A stretch of 36,563 bases of DNA from Acidobacteria bacterium 13_2_20CM_57_17 (GTDB lineage: Bacteria > Acidobacteriota > Terriglobia > Acidiferrales > UBA7541), in NCBI GenBank assembly GCA_001914785.1, contig MNDE01000152.1, positions 1 to 36,563 of the forward strand, written 5' to 3'. The notes under the pieces are model-generated. The model made no database searches, was not told the DNA's origin, and worked only from the letters and a program-made list of their open reading frames with translations. Positions 1 through 9,101 of the stretch are shown here, in pieces. The translations under genes and the position numbers were made by a program. Every line of letters begins with the position of its first letter. Within the stretch, counting starts at the first letter, position 1.

Positions 1-80
1 ATCTTCCCATTTTAATTCGAGGCCGCGAGTTTGCGCCGCCTGCCTTGTTCCCTCATGCCGAATATGACTACACTTCTTCT

Positions 81-2519
81 ATGAAGGTGGGGGGAGTCTT
101 TTTCGCGCTGTGGTGTCTCCTGGCGCCAGCGGCATTTCCAGATACAGAGAGATCGCCGCATGAACTATATGATGCGATCAAGGCGCTCCGAGTCGATCTC
201 TCCAGTGTTTATCGCATCTCTCCCGCAAACCACATCCAGTTGCGCCGTGGCGAGGCGGTTCTCTCGTTTGAGGAAGGGGCCTTCACCTTTTTCTTCCCGC
301 TGGATGGGCAGATTACGGGCGCCGTGTTTTCCGGGCGTGGTCACGCGCTGGCGGTCCCGCGCGATCCGGTAGAAAAACAGCAGATGGGGCGTTTTCTCGG
401 CGCGCCGGTCCTCGACGAGGAATTCATCAACGGCTATCTGCGTTTCACGGACGACACCGCCGGGGAACTTCTCCAGCAATTCCACGCCGCAAATCTTATG
501 CCTCAAACGGATACATCTATCGGCGCGCAGTGGGACTCCGCGGTGGCTCAGCTCAATCCCAGCTACACTCTTCGCATTCTCACTGAACGGTTGTCGACCA
601 ACCCCAGGCCCTGCTTCTACGCCGGATTTGAAGGCACGGCCACTGGCCCGTTCGATGTCGTGCTTGACGCGCAGCGGGACGAGCAATTCCTTCTCGGACA
701 AGTTCACAAAGGAGGCGGTGACAGTTCGTACGATGTCTGGACCTCGCATCGAGTTCCAGATATTCCCGCATTTCCAACGGCCTTTCGCGCATTGAGCTAC
801 TCTATCGAGACCACCATTTCCCCCAATAACTCACTGGATGCCACAGCCAGCGTACATTTGCGCGCAATAAGCGGGACAGAGCGCGTTCTTTCTTTCCAGC
901 TCTCCCGGGCTCTGACCATTAACGGCGTCACAAGCGAGCAAGGCGCTTCCTTGGCTTTTTTTCAGAACGAGGGCATGAGTCTCCAGGAGCGCAGCGCGCG
1001 AGGCAACGACTATCTGAATGTCGTTCTTCCGCAGGCGCCGCGGCCTAATCAGGAATTCACTCTTCGTTTTCATTATCGTGGCGACGTCATCCATAACGCC
1101 GGAAACGGCGTGTTGTTCGTCGGAGCGAGAGAAAGCTGGTACCCCCACCTGGGAGATAGCGCGGAATTTTCCGACTATGATCTCCTTCTGCGCTGGCCGC
1201 GCAAGCTTCGGCTGGTCGCCACCGGCTCTAAAGTCGAAGAGCACGAGGAAGGAGATTTCCGCGTTGGCCACTGGAAAGCAGAGAAGCCCATATCCGTCGC
1301 CGGCTTCAATCTCGGTGAATATGCTTCAGCCTCCATTGTCACCGAGGCTCGTGCCATCGAGGTCTTTGCCAATCGCGAACTCGAAGACGATCTTGTGAAG
1401 CGCCTTTCTGCGCGGAACATGGAAGCCCTGGATCTCTCTTCCCGGCGATTTGGGGCTGCAGCGACGGGGCATCCGGTCGCACCGCCTCCTCCCCCCACTC
1501 CCAGCCCGGCCGATGCGCTCAAGCAGCTAGCCAAAGAGATCGATTCCGCGGTCCGTTTTTACGAAGTATTCAGCGGCCCCTTTCCCTTCCACAACCTCAG
1601 CGTCTCGCAGATACCAGGAACCTTTGGGCAAGGCTGGCCCGGTCTGCTCTATGTTTCCACGTACTCCTTTTTGCCTTCCGAAGCCCAACAACGCGCGGGA
1701 CTGAGCACGGCCGGACGGGAGCACTACACCGAGCTGGTTCCTTATCACGAGGTGGCACATCAATGGTGGGGAAACGTCGTGGCATGGTCGAGCTACCGCG
1801 ACCAGTGGATTGACGAGGCTATAGCGAATTACCTCGCGGTGCTGTTTGCCGATACCAAGAAGAATCCGGACCACAAGCTGCACGTCTGGCTGGCTCGCTA
1901 CCGGCAGCAACTCGTAGAGAAAAAGCCGGGCGCCAGCGAACCACCGGGCGAGATAGGCCCCCTCGCCCTCGGCCTCCGCCTCAATTCCTCAAAGTCGCCG
2001 TCCGGCTACGAAGAGATCGTCTACAGCAAGGGCACGTGGATCTTTCACATGTTGCGAGAAATGCTGCGGCAGCCCGGCGCCAAAAATCCTGACTCGCGCT
2101 TTTGCACCCTGCTGCAAACGCTGGTAACCAAGTACGCCTACCGCGCGCTTTCCACCGATGACCTGCAGCACGAAGTGGAGGGGGTCATGACGCCCAGCAT
2201 GGACCTTGAAGGCGGACACTCGATGGAATGGTTCTTCGAAGAGTGGGTGCGCGGAACCGGAATCCCGCACTATCGCGTGGAATTCACGACTCACCACACG
2301 GAAAAGGGCTATCTGATCCGCGGTCATCTTTTTCAGACCGGAGTGCCGCGCTCATTTATCGTCAGCGTTCCCCTTTATGCCGTCGGCGCTGGGTACGGAA
2401 CGCTCCTCGGCACCGTAGCAGCGGCCGGCCTGGAAACAGCGTTTCAGTTCGTCGCCGCGGTTCCACCCCACAAGATTGTCGTCGATCCCCGGATGACGCT
2501 GCTTTGCACCTCGGAGTGA
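81..2519 (+). CDS. Secreted M1-family (gluzincin) metallopeptidase, divergent
   Basis: An 812-residue zinc peptidase, probably acting outside the cytoplasm. The zinc site is clear: HEVAH at residues 556-560 followed by Glu579 in WIDEA, which gives the HExxH-x18-E spacing of family M1. After HEVAH the sequence runs QWWGN, as in M1 enzymes. The N-terminal half of about 240 residues does not resemble a standard M1 domain. The usual GAMEN substrate-binding motif is not visible; the corresponding stretch reads GQGWPGLLYVS. A proline-rich linker lies near residues 480-490. I start at the ATG at 81 because it begins directly with a signal peptide (MKVGGVFFALWCLLAPAAF); an in-frame ATG at 45 would bury it. 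The gene stands alone and converges on the minus-strand gene ending at 2616. Family assignment is firm; whether it is an aminopeptidase is uncertain. Confidence 0.88.
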   Translation: MKVGGVFFALWCLLAPAAFPDTERSPHELYDAIKALRVDLSSVYRISPANHIQLRRGEAVLSFEEGAFTFFFPLDGQITGAVFSGRGHALAVPRDPVEKQQMGRFLGAPVLDEEFINGYLRFTDDTAGELLQQFHAANLMPQTDTSIGAQWDSAVAQLNPSYTLRILTERLSTNPRPCFYAGFEGTATGPFDVVLDAQRDEQFLLGQVHKGGGDSSYDVWTSHRVPDIPAFPTAFRALSYSIETTISPNNSLDATASVHLRAISGTERVLSFQLSRALTINGVTSEQGASLAFFQNEGMSLQERSARGNDYLNVVLPQAPRPNQEFTLRFHYRGDVIHNAGNGVLFVGARESWYPHLGDSAEFSDYDLLLRWPRKLRLVATGSKVEEHEEGDFRVGHWKAEKPISVAGFNLGEYASASIVTEARAIEVFANRELEDDLVKRLSARNMEALDLSSRRFGAAATGHPVAPPPPPTPSPADALKQLAKEIDSAVRFYEVFSGPFPFHNLSVSQIPGTFGQGWPGLLYVSTYSFLPSEAQQRAGLSTAGREHYTELVPYHEVAHQWWGNVVAWSSYRDQWIDEAIANYLAVLFADTKKNPDHKLHVWLARYRQQLVEKKPGASEPPGEIGPLALGLRLNSSKSPSGYEEIVYSKGTWIFHMLREMLRQPGAKNPDSRFCTLLQTLVTKYAYRALSTDDLQHEVEGVMTPSMDLEGGHSMEWFFEEWVRGTGIPHYRVEFTTHHTEKGYLIRGHLFQTGVPRSFIVSVPLYAVGAGYGTLLGTVAAAGLETAFQFVAAVPPHKIVVDPRMTLLCTSE

Positions 2520-2615
2520 TATAAAAAAACCATTGTTTTGAAATGCAGTGATATTGCAGCAGCTTTGTCTTCAGTTCCCTTGTTTAGTGGCACACAGGAT
2601 TCAGCGGGCTCAAAT

Positions 2616-3524
2616 TCAGGGCACATATTTCCTAAATCGTTCGATCATCAACTGCTTTTCAAGGAGCGGGCTATCCAAATTGAGCTCCGTTTTTTCGCTG
2701 GCACCGAAAACATAAGCGAAACCCAGGGGATCACGGGGAATGCCGCGGACCAGCCCTGCCTGAACCAAGTCGCTCATGCGAGACGGGCGTTTACCATACC
2801 TCTTGGCATACTCGTCGGCCAGGGCATCGAGCTGCTTGCAATCTTCCTTCACCGTAAGCAACTGCAAATGCATCAGCGCATTTTTTTTGACCGAGGGATC
2901 GGCACTGGTGTCGTAGATGTCCTTCCACAGGAACAAGGAAGTTTCAAACGATTCCCCTTCCGCCGCCACCTTGGCAGCCATGATTTTCATCCACACCAGC
3001 GCATTTGGTTTTTTGCTTCCTTCCAGAAAAGCCGCTGAAGCCTTCTGGTAATCCTTCAAATCGAAGTAGTAGACGAATCCCAGGTCTTCATATAGGCGCC
3101 AGTACTCCGGATTCGCCTGGATCCCGCGCTGAATCAATTGCACGGCCAGATCCGGCCTGCCCGCGCCGCCGGGTGCCGCCTGGCTGAGGAACATCGCGCC
3201 AAACCTGTACGCGATTACCAGATTCGGATCGAGGGCCGTGCTGATATCCAGAAGCGGCCAGAGCAAGTCGAGATTCGCCTGGCCTCTTAAATGTTTGTTT
3301 CCGTAGTACTGTACGACGCGCGTCCAGTAAATGTCCGCCAGCAGCGGCGCGTACTCCAGGCTCATCGCTTTAACGAGCTTTGGCGAACGCAGCAGGACCT
3401 CGTCACGCTCCTCGGTTATCGACGCGCGCTCCGCGTCGATGCGGCGCTGCATCCGCCAGATGCCCGCAAACCCAAGTGGAACAACAAATAAAAGCAGCCA
3501 CGCGATGCTCTTCTCCGATTTCAT
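2616..3524 (-). CDS. Membrane-anchored TPR-like helical-repeat protein
   Basis: A 302-residue protein with one N-terminal transmembrane helix (SIAWLLLFVVPLGFAGIW) and then an alpha-helical region that resembles degenerate tetratricopeptide repeats (for example NPEYWRLYEDLGFVYYFDLKDY, and the AFLEGSKKPNA stretch). The tail contains GIPRDPLGFAYVF, which recalls the C-terminal PxDPxGxxY pattern of pseudopilin-like proteins. The start at 3524 is preferred because its ATG overlaps the stop of the upstream ABC permease in an ATGA arrangement, implying translational coupling. An in-frame upstream start at 3578 would add 18 residues without a membrane signal. It is probably an accessory or scaffolding subunit of the ABC transporter encoded just upstream. 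No enzymatic motif is visible. Confidence 0.8.
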   Translation of the reverse strand: MKSEKSIAWLLLFVVPLGFAGIWRMQRRIDAERASITEERDEVLLRSPKLVKAMSLEYAPLLADIYWTRVVQYYGNKHLRGQANLDLLWPLLDISTALDPNLVIAYRFGAMFLSQAAPGGAGRPDLAVQLIQRGIQANPEYWRLYEDLGFVYYFDLKDYQKASAAFLEGSKKPNALVWMKIMAAKVAAEGESFETSLFLWKDIYDTSADPSVKKNALMHLQLLTVKEDCKQLDALADEYAKRYGKRPSRMSDLVQAGLVRGIPRDPLGFAYVFGASEKTELNLDSPLLEKQLMIERFRKYVP

Positions 3525-4297
3525 TTCAAGTTCCGTCGCGAAAACACTGCGGCCGCCGCGGTCAAAACGATCGTGCAATAAACCACGGTGTACAAAGTAT
3601 TTTGCAGGATCAACGCTCCGGGAACCACTCGCCCGTGCGCGGCCATAGCCATCACGTTGAAATTTTCAAAATTTGGAAGCAGGTAGGACAGCCATTTCGT
3701 GAAGGCCGACATTGGCGGGCTCATCACTTCGATCGGTAAATTCCTCAGCTCCTGTACGTACAAGCCGGCGATATACAGGCCCACGGTGAACAATATTGCC
3801 AGCAGTGGCGTCGTGAAGCAGGAAAACAGCAGCGCCAGCGCGACGATCAGCGCCAGCTTCAGCAGTATGAAATACACCGCCACCAGCACCACGGTGTCGC
3901 TTCTCTCCAGCGAATGCTTCACGTAGAGCATCGCCAGCAGCAGCCCCAAGGCCATCGCTGCCGTGTTCACGGCCAGCGTCAGCACCAGACCGGCGAATTT
4001 CCCGAGCAGAAATTCGGATCGCCGCACCGGCTTCGCGAGCAGTGCGTAGAGCGTGCGCTTGTCCATCTCCTTGGAGACCAGCGCGACACCGAGAAAAATG
4101 GAAATCAGCAGCCCGATCACCGAAATGGCGCTCAAGCCGAGGCTCACAATTACCGTTTGCTCGATCCCAATTGAAATCTGCCCCACGGCCACGGATGCGG
4201 CAATCATCAGCAGCGCGAAAAACACCAGGTTGTAAAGCACCCGGTCGCGCACCGCTTCGCGGAAAGTGTTCAATGCCACGACCCCCGCGCGCCTCAT
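3521..4297 (-). CDS. ABC-2 type transporter permease
   Basis: A 258-residue integral membrane protein with about six hydrophobic segments, of the ABC-2/NosY-like permease kind. After the first membrane helix and a loop it carries LVSKEMDKRTLYALLAKPVRRSEFLLGK; a cytoplasmic 'E-x-x-x-x-T-x-x-x-L-x-x-P-x-x-R' stretch like this is typical of ABC-2 permeases and contacts the ATPase. The start codon overlaps the stop of the ATPase gene by four bases and the stop overlaps the start of the helical-repeat gene by four bases, so the three are almost certainly co-translated. The substrate cannot be told from sequence; export is more likely than import because no binding protein is linked. Confidence 0.87.
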   Translation of the reverse strand: MRRAGVVALNTFREAVRDRVLYNLVFFALLMIAASVAVGQISIGIEQTVIVSLGLSAISVIGLLISIFLGVALVSKEMDKRTLYALLAKPVRRSEFLLGKFAGLVLTLAVNTAAMALGLLLAMLYVKHSLERSDTVVLVAVYFILLKLALIVALALLFSCFTTPLLAILFTVGLYIAGLYVQELRNLPIEVMSPPMSAFTKWLSYLLPNFENFNVMAMAAHGRVVPGALILQNTLYTVVYCTIVLTAAAAVFSRRNLK

Positions 4298-5247
4298 TGC
4301 TCGCTCACCTCGACTGCCGCTCCCTGGGCGCGGTCCGCTTCCACCAGATTCATGAAAAATTCTTCCAGCGTCGCTTTCACCTGAGAGACCGACAGGATGC
4401 GCGCTCCCGCTCCTCGCAGTTGTTCGATCGCCCCGTACAGCTCCTGCTCAGGCACCTGCAGCCGGTAACATTCGCCCGTGCGCGTGGCGCTGGAGAGCAG
4501 CGGCACGTTGCTCGGCTTCGTCAGCTCAAAGAGAATCTCCATGCCCAGCGTCTTCATGTCTACGAGTGTGCCCGGTGCGCCGACTCCTCGAAGTTTCCCC
4601 CCGACAATCACGCCCACGCGGTCGCACAACGTCTCCGCGTCCGAGAGAATGTGCGTGGAAAACATCACCGTCTTTCCGTCCTTTTTCAATTCCAGAATGA
4701 TGTCGCGCACCTCGCGCCTGCCGACCGGATCCAGCCCCGACATCGGCTCGTCCAGAATCACCACTTTCGGGTCGTGCAGGATTGCCTGAGCAAGCCCCAC
4801 GCGCTGCAGCATCCCCTTGGAATATTTTCGCAGCTGTATCTTGCGCGCAGTTTCCAACCCTACCTTCTTCAGCATGCGATCGACGCGGTCTTTCCGGTCG
4901 GCCGCAGTCAGGTCGTGAAACCGAGCAAAATAGTCGAGCACTTCCGCCGCGGTCAAGTAGTCGTAGAAGTAGGGCTGCTCGGGCAGGTAACCGATATCCC
5001 TGTGCATCTCCACGTCGCTGATCGGCTTGCCGAGGATTCGCGCGCTCCCCGCCGTGGGAAAGATCAACCCCATCAGCAGCTTGATGGTCGTGGATTTACC
5101 GGCGCCGTTCGGCCCGATAAAGCCAAACACGTCGCCCATTTCCACCTGCATGCTTAGCCCTTCGAGCGAGGTTCTCTTCTTAAGGTGCAAGAAGCCGAAG
5201 GGATATTCTTTGGTCAGATTCTCAATTTCAATCGCTGGGTCTGGCAT
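4294..5247 (-). CDS. ABC transporter ATP-binding protein
   Basis: A 317-residue ABC ATPase that would power the adjacent ABC-2 permease. Visible motifs are Walker A GPNGAGKST (45-53), Q-loop Gln91 (LPEQP), the signature YSKGMLQR (142-149, a variant of LSGGQ common in ABC-2 exporters), Walker B VVILDEP (162-168), the D-loop SGLDP and the switch histidine in STHI (199). A C-terminal extension of about 90 residues (from GVGAPGTLVDMKTLG) is typical of exporter ATPases of the CcmA/NatA class. The ATG at 5247 is chosen because the ABC fold begins at once (AIEIENLTKEYPFG); an upstream TTG at 5295 would add 16 poorly supported residues. It follows the radical SAM gene after a 105-base gap on the same strand. 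Confidence 0.92.
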   Translation of the reverse strand: MPDPAIEIENLTKEYPFGFLHLKKRTSLEGLSMQVEMGDVFGFIGPNGAGKSTTIKLLMGLIFPTAGSARILGKPISDVEMHRDIGYLPEQPYFYDYLTAAEVLDYFARFHDLTAADRKDRVDRMLKKVGLETARKIQLRKYSKGMLQRVGLAQAILHDPKVVILDEPMSGLDPVGRREVRDIILELKKDGKTVMFSTHILSDAETLCDRVGVIVGGKLRGVGAPGTLVDMKTLGMEILFELTKPSNVPLLSSATRTGECYRLQVPEQELYGAIEQLRGAGARILSVSQVKATLEEFFMNLVEADRAQGAAVEVSEQ

Positions 5248-5352
5248 GTATTCATTGTTCGCAAGTCGGAGGTGACCGTCAATGTTCCAGTACAAGCATG
5301 TGCACGGAGTGAAAATACAAAGAAGGCGACAGCCAGATCAGACTACTCGAGA

Positions 5353-6429
5353 TCAGGAGTCGCCGCGCGCATGTCCGATCTGCACCAGCTCTTCTTGCGC
5401 GGTTGCCGGTGGCGTCATCGGCATAGGGCTCAGGTTTTGTGGGTCCCGCCAATTATCCAGCATTCCTACCTGCTGCACGCACGAAACGGTGCATCGCGGC
5501 GCGCAAAACTTCTTGGTGGAGTACTCCCGGTTCCGCATTTCCGGCGTGTATTGCGACAGCGGAATCCCCGGATATCCGCGCTGCTGCGAACACCAATGCA
5601 CCAGTCCATCTTCGCAAATGTACAGATAGCGCGACCCCGAGCGGCACCGCCAGTTATGTTCCTTTCCTCGCGCTACGTTGTGCTGAAACTCGTTGAATCG
5701 CGAGAAGGAGCGCTTTCCCAGCGCCATGACTTCCTCGAAGATTTCCTGTTCATGCGGACCGAGCGGTTTCAATTGCCCATTGTTATCGTGAATGATCCCC
5801 ACAGTACTGGTGAAGCCCAACTCCACCGCGCGGTGCGCGATCTTCAGCGCATCATCAGGATCTTTCACTCCGCTGCCCAGCACGGAATTGATATTCACCT
5901 GAAACACCGCGTACTGCGACAGCATCACCAGCCGACCATCCAGCGTTTTCAAGCTCTTTTTGGAAACCTCGTCCGGCACCACGTTATCGATGCTGATCTG
6001 CAGGTGTTCCAGCCCCGACTCATTCAGCCGCTCAATGCGTTCTTTGTTCAGATAGAAACCGTTGGTGATCAACCCGGCGATCATGCCCCGCCGCCGGATG
6101 TGCCGGATCACCTTATCCAACTCCGGGTGCATCAGCGGTTCGCCTCCGCTGATGGTAATGATCGAAGTCCCCATTCCGGCTAGAATATCCAGACGCTTCT
6201 TCATTTCCCCCAGCGGCACTGGCTTTGAAAAATCATCGAATTCGTTGCAGTAGGTGCATGCCAGATTGCACTGCCGCATGGGAATGATATGCACCAGGAT
6301 GGGATGTTTCGTCGAGACGAGCGCCTTCCCGATCATTTTCAGCTCGCGCACACGCGTCCTCAGGAACCGCACCTGTCTGCGCAGCCGTGTTTTCGCACTC
6401 GCCCGCGCCACTCTTGTCTCTTCAGTCAT
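5353..6429 (-). CDS. Radical SAM protein with C-terminal SPASM/twitch-like cysteines
   Basis: A 358-residue radical SAM enzyme. The SAM-binding [4Fe-4S] cluster motif CNLACTYC is at residues 54-61 (Cys54, Cys58, Cys61), followed by the SAM-contacting ISGGEP motif near residue 97. The C-terminal third is rich in cysteine: [14 protein letters not shown], then HWC, then CAPRCTVSC. This pattern is expected for one or two auxiliary Fe-S clusters of a SPASM or twitch domain, which in characterised relatives handle peptide or protein substrates or cofactor precursors. The N-terminus is very basic ([16 protein letters not shown]). It lies upstream of, and on the same strand as, the ABC transporter cluster, and diverges from the ADOP gene at 6653. 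Family membership is secure; the substrate is unknown and no precursor peptide gene was found beside it. Confidence 0.88.
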   Translation of the reverse strand: MTEETRVARASAKTRLRRQVRFLRTRVRELKMIGKALVSTKHPILVHIIPMRQCNLACTYCNEFDDFSKPVPLGEMKKRLDILAGMGTSIITISGGEPLMHPELDKVIRHIRRRGMIAGLITNGFYLNKERIERLNESGLEHLQISIDNVVPDEVSKKSLKTLDGRLVMLSQYAVFQVNINSVLGSGVKDPDDALKIAHRAVELGFTSTVGIIHDNNGQLKPLGPHEQEIFEEVMALGKRSFSRFNEFQHNVARGKEHNWRCRSGSRYLYICEDGLVHWCSQQRGYPGIPLSQYTPEMRNREYSTKKFCAPRCTVSCVQQVGMLDNWRDPQNLSPMPMTPPATAQEELVQIGHARGDS

Positions 6430-6535
6430 GAATGAAACGGAATCCCCAGCCAGTAATTATACACGACCGTCCAGACGCGGACCGGCATTTGGGGCGGAAT
6501 TGTCACCTTGTCCGGGGCCTTGAATCGGAACTAAA

Positions 6536-6591
6536 CCCCGATGGCTACGTAATAAGCTGTAAGCGGAGTTGGCCTCGCCTAACCATCGGGG
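6536..6591. repeat. 9-bp perfect inverted repeat, 38-base loop, in the leader of the ADOP gene
   Basis: CCCCGATGG at 6536-6544 is matched by its exact reverse complement CCATCGGGG at 6583-6591. It lies between the divergent radical SAM gene and the ADOP permease, ending 61 bases before the permease ATG. It could be an RNA stem in the 5' leader, an operator, or a remnant of a dispersed repeat. Function is not established. Confidence 0.6.
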
Positions 6592-6652
6592 CTCCTCCGT
6601 CGTCTATCCTGCAAGGGCGGGGAAGACGAAGCGGTTGCCATGCGAGGTGCCG

Positions 6653-9088
6653 ATGCAATCTCTGGCCTCTGATTTGCGCTACGCCGCCCGCGAACTCCGG
6701 AAGCGCCCGGGTTTCACACTGACCGCAGTCTTCTCCCTGGCCCTGGGAGTGGGGGCCACCAGCGCCGTTTTCAGCGTCATTTACGCCGTCCTGATTGACC
6801 CATTCCCCTACCCAGGCTCCGCCCGCATTGTGGAGGTTCGGCTTGTGGACAAGAGTGGCAGCGATCGCCACTACATAGGCTTCACCGGCCCGCAAATCGA
6901 TCAGCTCCGCCAGGCCAAGTCCCTCGAAGACGTCACCGCCATGGATTGGTGGAACCTGACCACCACGGACGGCGACCTGCCCGAAGACGTGCAGGCCATG
7001 TACATTTCGCCAAACGCACCGAGTCACTGGGGCATTCGCGCGCTGAAGGGGCGCTGGCTGATTCCTTCCGACGCTCCGCCGGGACAATCTCCGCAGCCCG
7101 TCGTGGTGTTGACCTACCAGTTTTGGCAACGCTACTTTATGGGCGATCCCAACGCCGTCGGCCGCACCATGCAGCTGGTGCACAAGCCCTACCAGATCGT
7201 TGGCGTGATGCCGCCGCGTTTTAAGTGGGGCGCCGCGGACATTTATATCCCGCTGAAGGTTACACAGGACCCAAACATCCATTTGGCCGCTTCGTTCAAA
7301 CTCCGCCCCGGGGTGAAGCCTACGCAAGCAAGCGCCGAGTTGCTGCCCATTCTGGAGCAATTTGCTAAGCAGTCTCCAACAGAATATCCGGACGGCTTCA
7401 AGGTGAAAATGCCCAGTATTGTCGACGTATATGCCAGGCCGCTCGGAGCTACGCTTTATCTCCTGCTGGGCGCGGTGGCTTCGCTTCTGCTGATCGGTTG
7501 CGCCAATGTTTCTATCTTGCTGCTCGCGCGAGGCAACGAGCGTCAGCACGAACTTGCCGTGCGAGCGGCCATTGGCGCCGGCCGTTGGCGATTGATACGT
7601 CAGCTGCTCACGGAGTCCTTAGCCATCGCCGCGGCCGGAGCTGCACTGGGCGTGCTGCTAGCCTGGAGGGGACTCGCGTTCATCGTGGCGCGGCTTCCGG
7701 AGTTTTCTTTCCCTGCGGAATCCGTAATAAAAATGAATGTGCCGGTGCTGCTGTTCAGCGTAGCGTTGGCGTTCACCACCGCGATTGTGTTTGGACTCTT
7801 GCCTGCCTTGCAACTGTCGCGGCCGGAGATTGCGCGGCTGATGCAGAGCAGCACCCGCCGCGTCGCCGGAAGCGTGCTTGCCAAACGCGCCCACGGCACG
7901 TTGGTCGCTGCGCAGGTCGCGCTTACCCTGTTGTTGCTCACCGCAGCGGGCGCCGCGGGCAAAGGCTTCGTCCGCCTGTTGCACGCCGATCTGGGCTACG
8001 ACCCGCACAACACCATGTCCGTTCCCATTCCCGTGCACGAAAACACGCATGTAACCTGGAAGGAGCGTGCCGAATACTTCGAGCAGATTCGCGCCAGAAT
8101 CGCGGCGATGCCCCCAGTGGTGGCCGCGGGCATCTCCACCAACGCCACGCCGCCCTCGAGCGGCTGGCCTCAGCCGATTGAAATCCTCGGCGGCACGGCG
8201 GCGGAAAAACCCGAAGTACGCGTGAACTTCGTCAGTCCGGAATATTTCCCGCTGCTGCGTATTCCGCTTGCGCAGGGCCGCTTGTGGGATCACGCGGAAA
8301 CCATGCGCGGCGCGCTGCTCGCCGTCATCAATCAAACGATGGCCCGCCAGTATTGGCCAAATGGCGACGCCATTAACCATCAGATCCGAATTCCTTCGCT
8401 GAAGGACCAGCCGCCTTATCAGCGTGCCGTTCCTGGAAGTGATGGGTGGATGCAAATTATCGGCATTGTGGCCGACACTCGCGATGACGGCCTGCGAAAC
8501 GCGGTCAAACCCGCGGTTTACGTGCCTTTTACCGCGCAGATGTGGATGTTTACGCAAATCCTAGTGCGCGCGCGGACCGCGCCGCTTTCGCTTTTGCGCG
8601 ACATTCGTGCGCAGCTTGTGCAAATCGATCCGGAACAACAAACCATGCGCGTGCGCGACCTCGACGCCTGGATTACCGGCCAGCAGGAATACGCGCAACA
8701 ACGCCTCGTCGCCACGCTATTCGGAATCTTCTCCGTCCTCGCGCTGGCCCTTGCCGCCGTCGGACTTTACAGCGTGGTGTCCTATGGCGTCGCGACTCGC
8801 ACCAACGAATTTGGCATTCGCATGGCTCTCGGCGCGAAAGCCGCCGATGTCTTTCGGATTGTCTTGTCATCTACGGCGGTGAATGTGGGTGGCGGGCTGG
8901 CGGCTGGCCTTCTCCTCAGCATCGCATTCGACAAACTCGCCACAAAGTGGGTGATGGAAAGTTCGCGCGACCCGTTCATCCTCGCTGGCGTGACCCTGTT
9001 ATTGATCGTTGCGGCGGCCTTGGCTTGCCTCGTCCCAGCCCGTCGCGCCGCCGCCGTTGATCCTATGGAAGCGCTACGCTACGAGTAG
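6653..9088 (+). CDS. ADOP-family MacB/FtsX-like ABC permease (stand-alone)
   Basis: An 811-residue permease of the acidobacterial duplicated orphan permease class. It contains two MacB_PCD-FtsX units in tandem: a first membrane helix (FTLTAVFSLALGVGATSAVFSVI), a periplasmic domain, a three-helix FtsX block (about 290-440), a linker helix, a second periplasmic domain, and a final FtsX block ending VPARRAAAVDPMEALRYE. The tail PARRAAxVDPxxALR is diagnostic of MacB-type permeases. The ATG at 6653 follows GAGG and gives the usual beginning SLASDLRYAARELRKRPGF. Unlike the gene at 17609 it lacks the N-terminal prefix domain and has no PadR gene upstream; no ATPase is adjacent. The export substrate is unknown. 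Confidence 0.9.
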   Translation: MQSLASDLRYAARELRKRPGFTLTAVFSLALGVGATSAVFSVIYAVLIDPFPYPGSARIVEVRLVDKSGSDRHYIGFTGPQIDQLRQAKSLEDVTAMDWWNLTTTDGDLPEDVQAMYISPNAPSHWGIRALKGRWLIPSDAPPGQSPQPVVVLTYQFWQRYFMGDPNAVGRTMQLVHKPYQIVGVMPPRFKWGAADIYIPLKVTQDPNIHLAASFKLRPGVKPTQASAELLPILEQFAKQSPTEYPDGFKVKMPSIVDVYARPLGATLYLLLGAVASLLLIGCANVSILLLARGNERQHELAVRAAIGAGRWRLIRQLLTESLAIAAAGAALGVLLAWRGLAFIVARLPEFSFPAESVIKMNVPVLLFSVALAFTTAIVFGLLPALQLSRPEIARLMQSSTRRVAGSVLAKRAHGTLVAAQVALTLLLLTAAGAAGKGFVRLLHADLGYDPHNTMSVPIPVHENTHVTWKERAEYFEQIRARIAAMPPVVAAGISTNATPPSSGWPQPIEILGGTAAEKPEVRVNFVSPEYFPLLRIPLAQGRLWDHAETMRGALLAVINQTMARQYWPNGDAINHQIRIPSLKDQPPYQRAVPGSDGWMQIIGIVADTRDDGLRNAVKPAVYVPFTAQMWMFTQILVRARTAPLSLLRDIRAQLVQIDPEQQTMRVRDLDAWITGQQEYAQQRLVATLFGIFSVLALALAAVGLYSVVSYGVATRTNEFGIRMALGAKAADVFRIVLSSTAVNVGGGLAAGLLLSIAFDKLATKWVMESSRDPFILAGVTLLLIVAAALACLVPARRAAAVDPMEALRYE

Positions 9089-9101
9089 CCAGCGCGCACC
9101 C

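Noticed and set aside
4042..5157. A 371-codon plus-strand frame antisense to the ABC genes
   Set aside because: The opposite strand encodes a complete ABC ATPase and permease; the antisense product is Arg/His-rich and motif-free.
5185..6183. A 332-codon plus-strand frame antisense to the radical SAM gene
   Set aside because: The real gene on the minus strand has all radical SAM motifs; this is a high-GC shadow.
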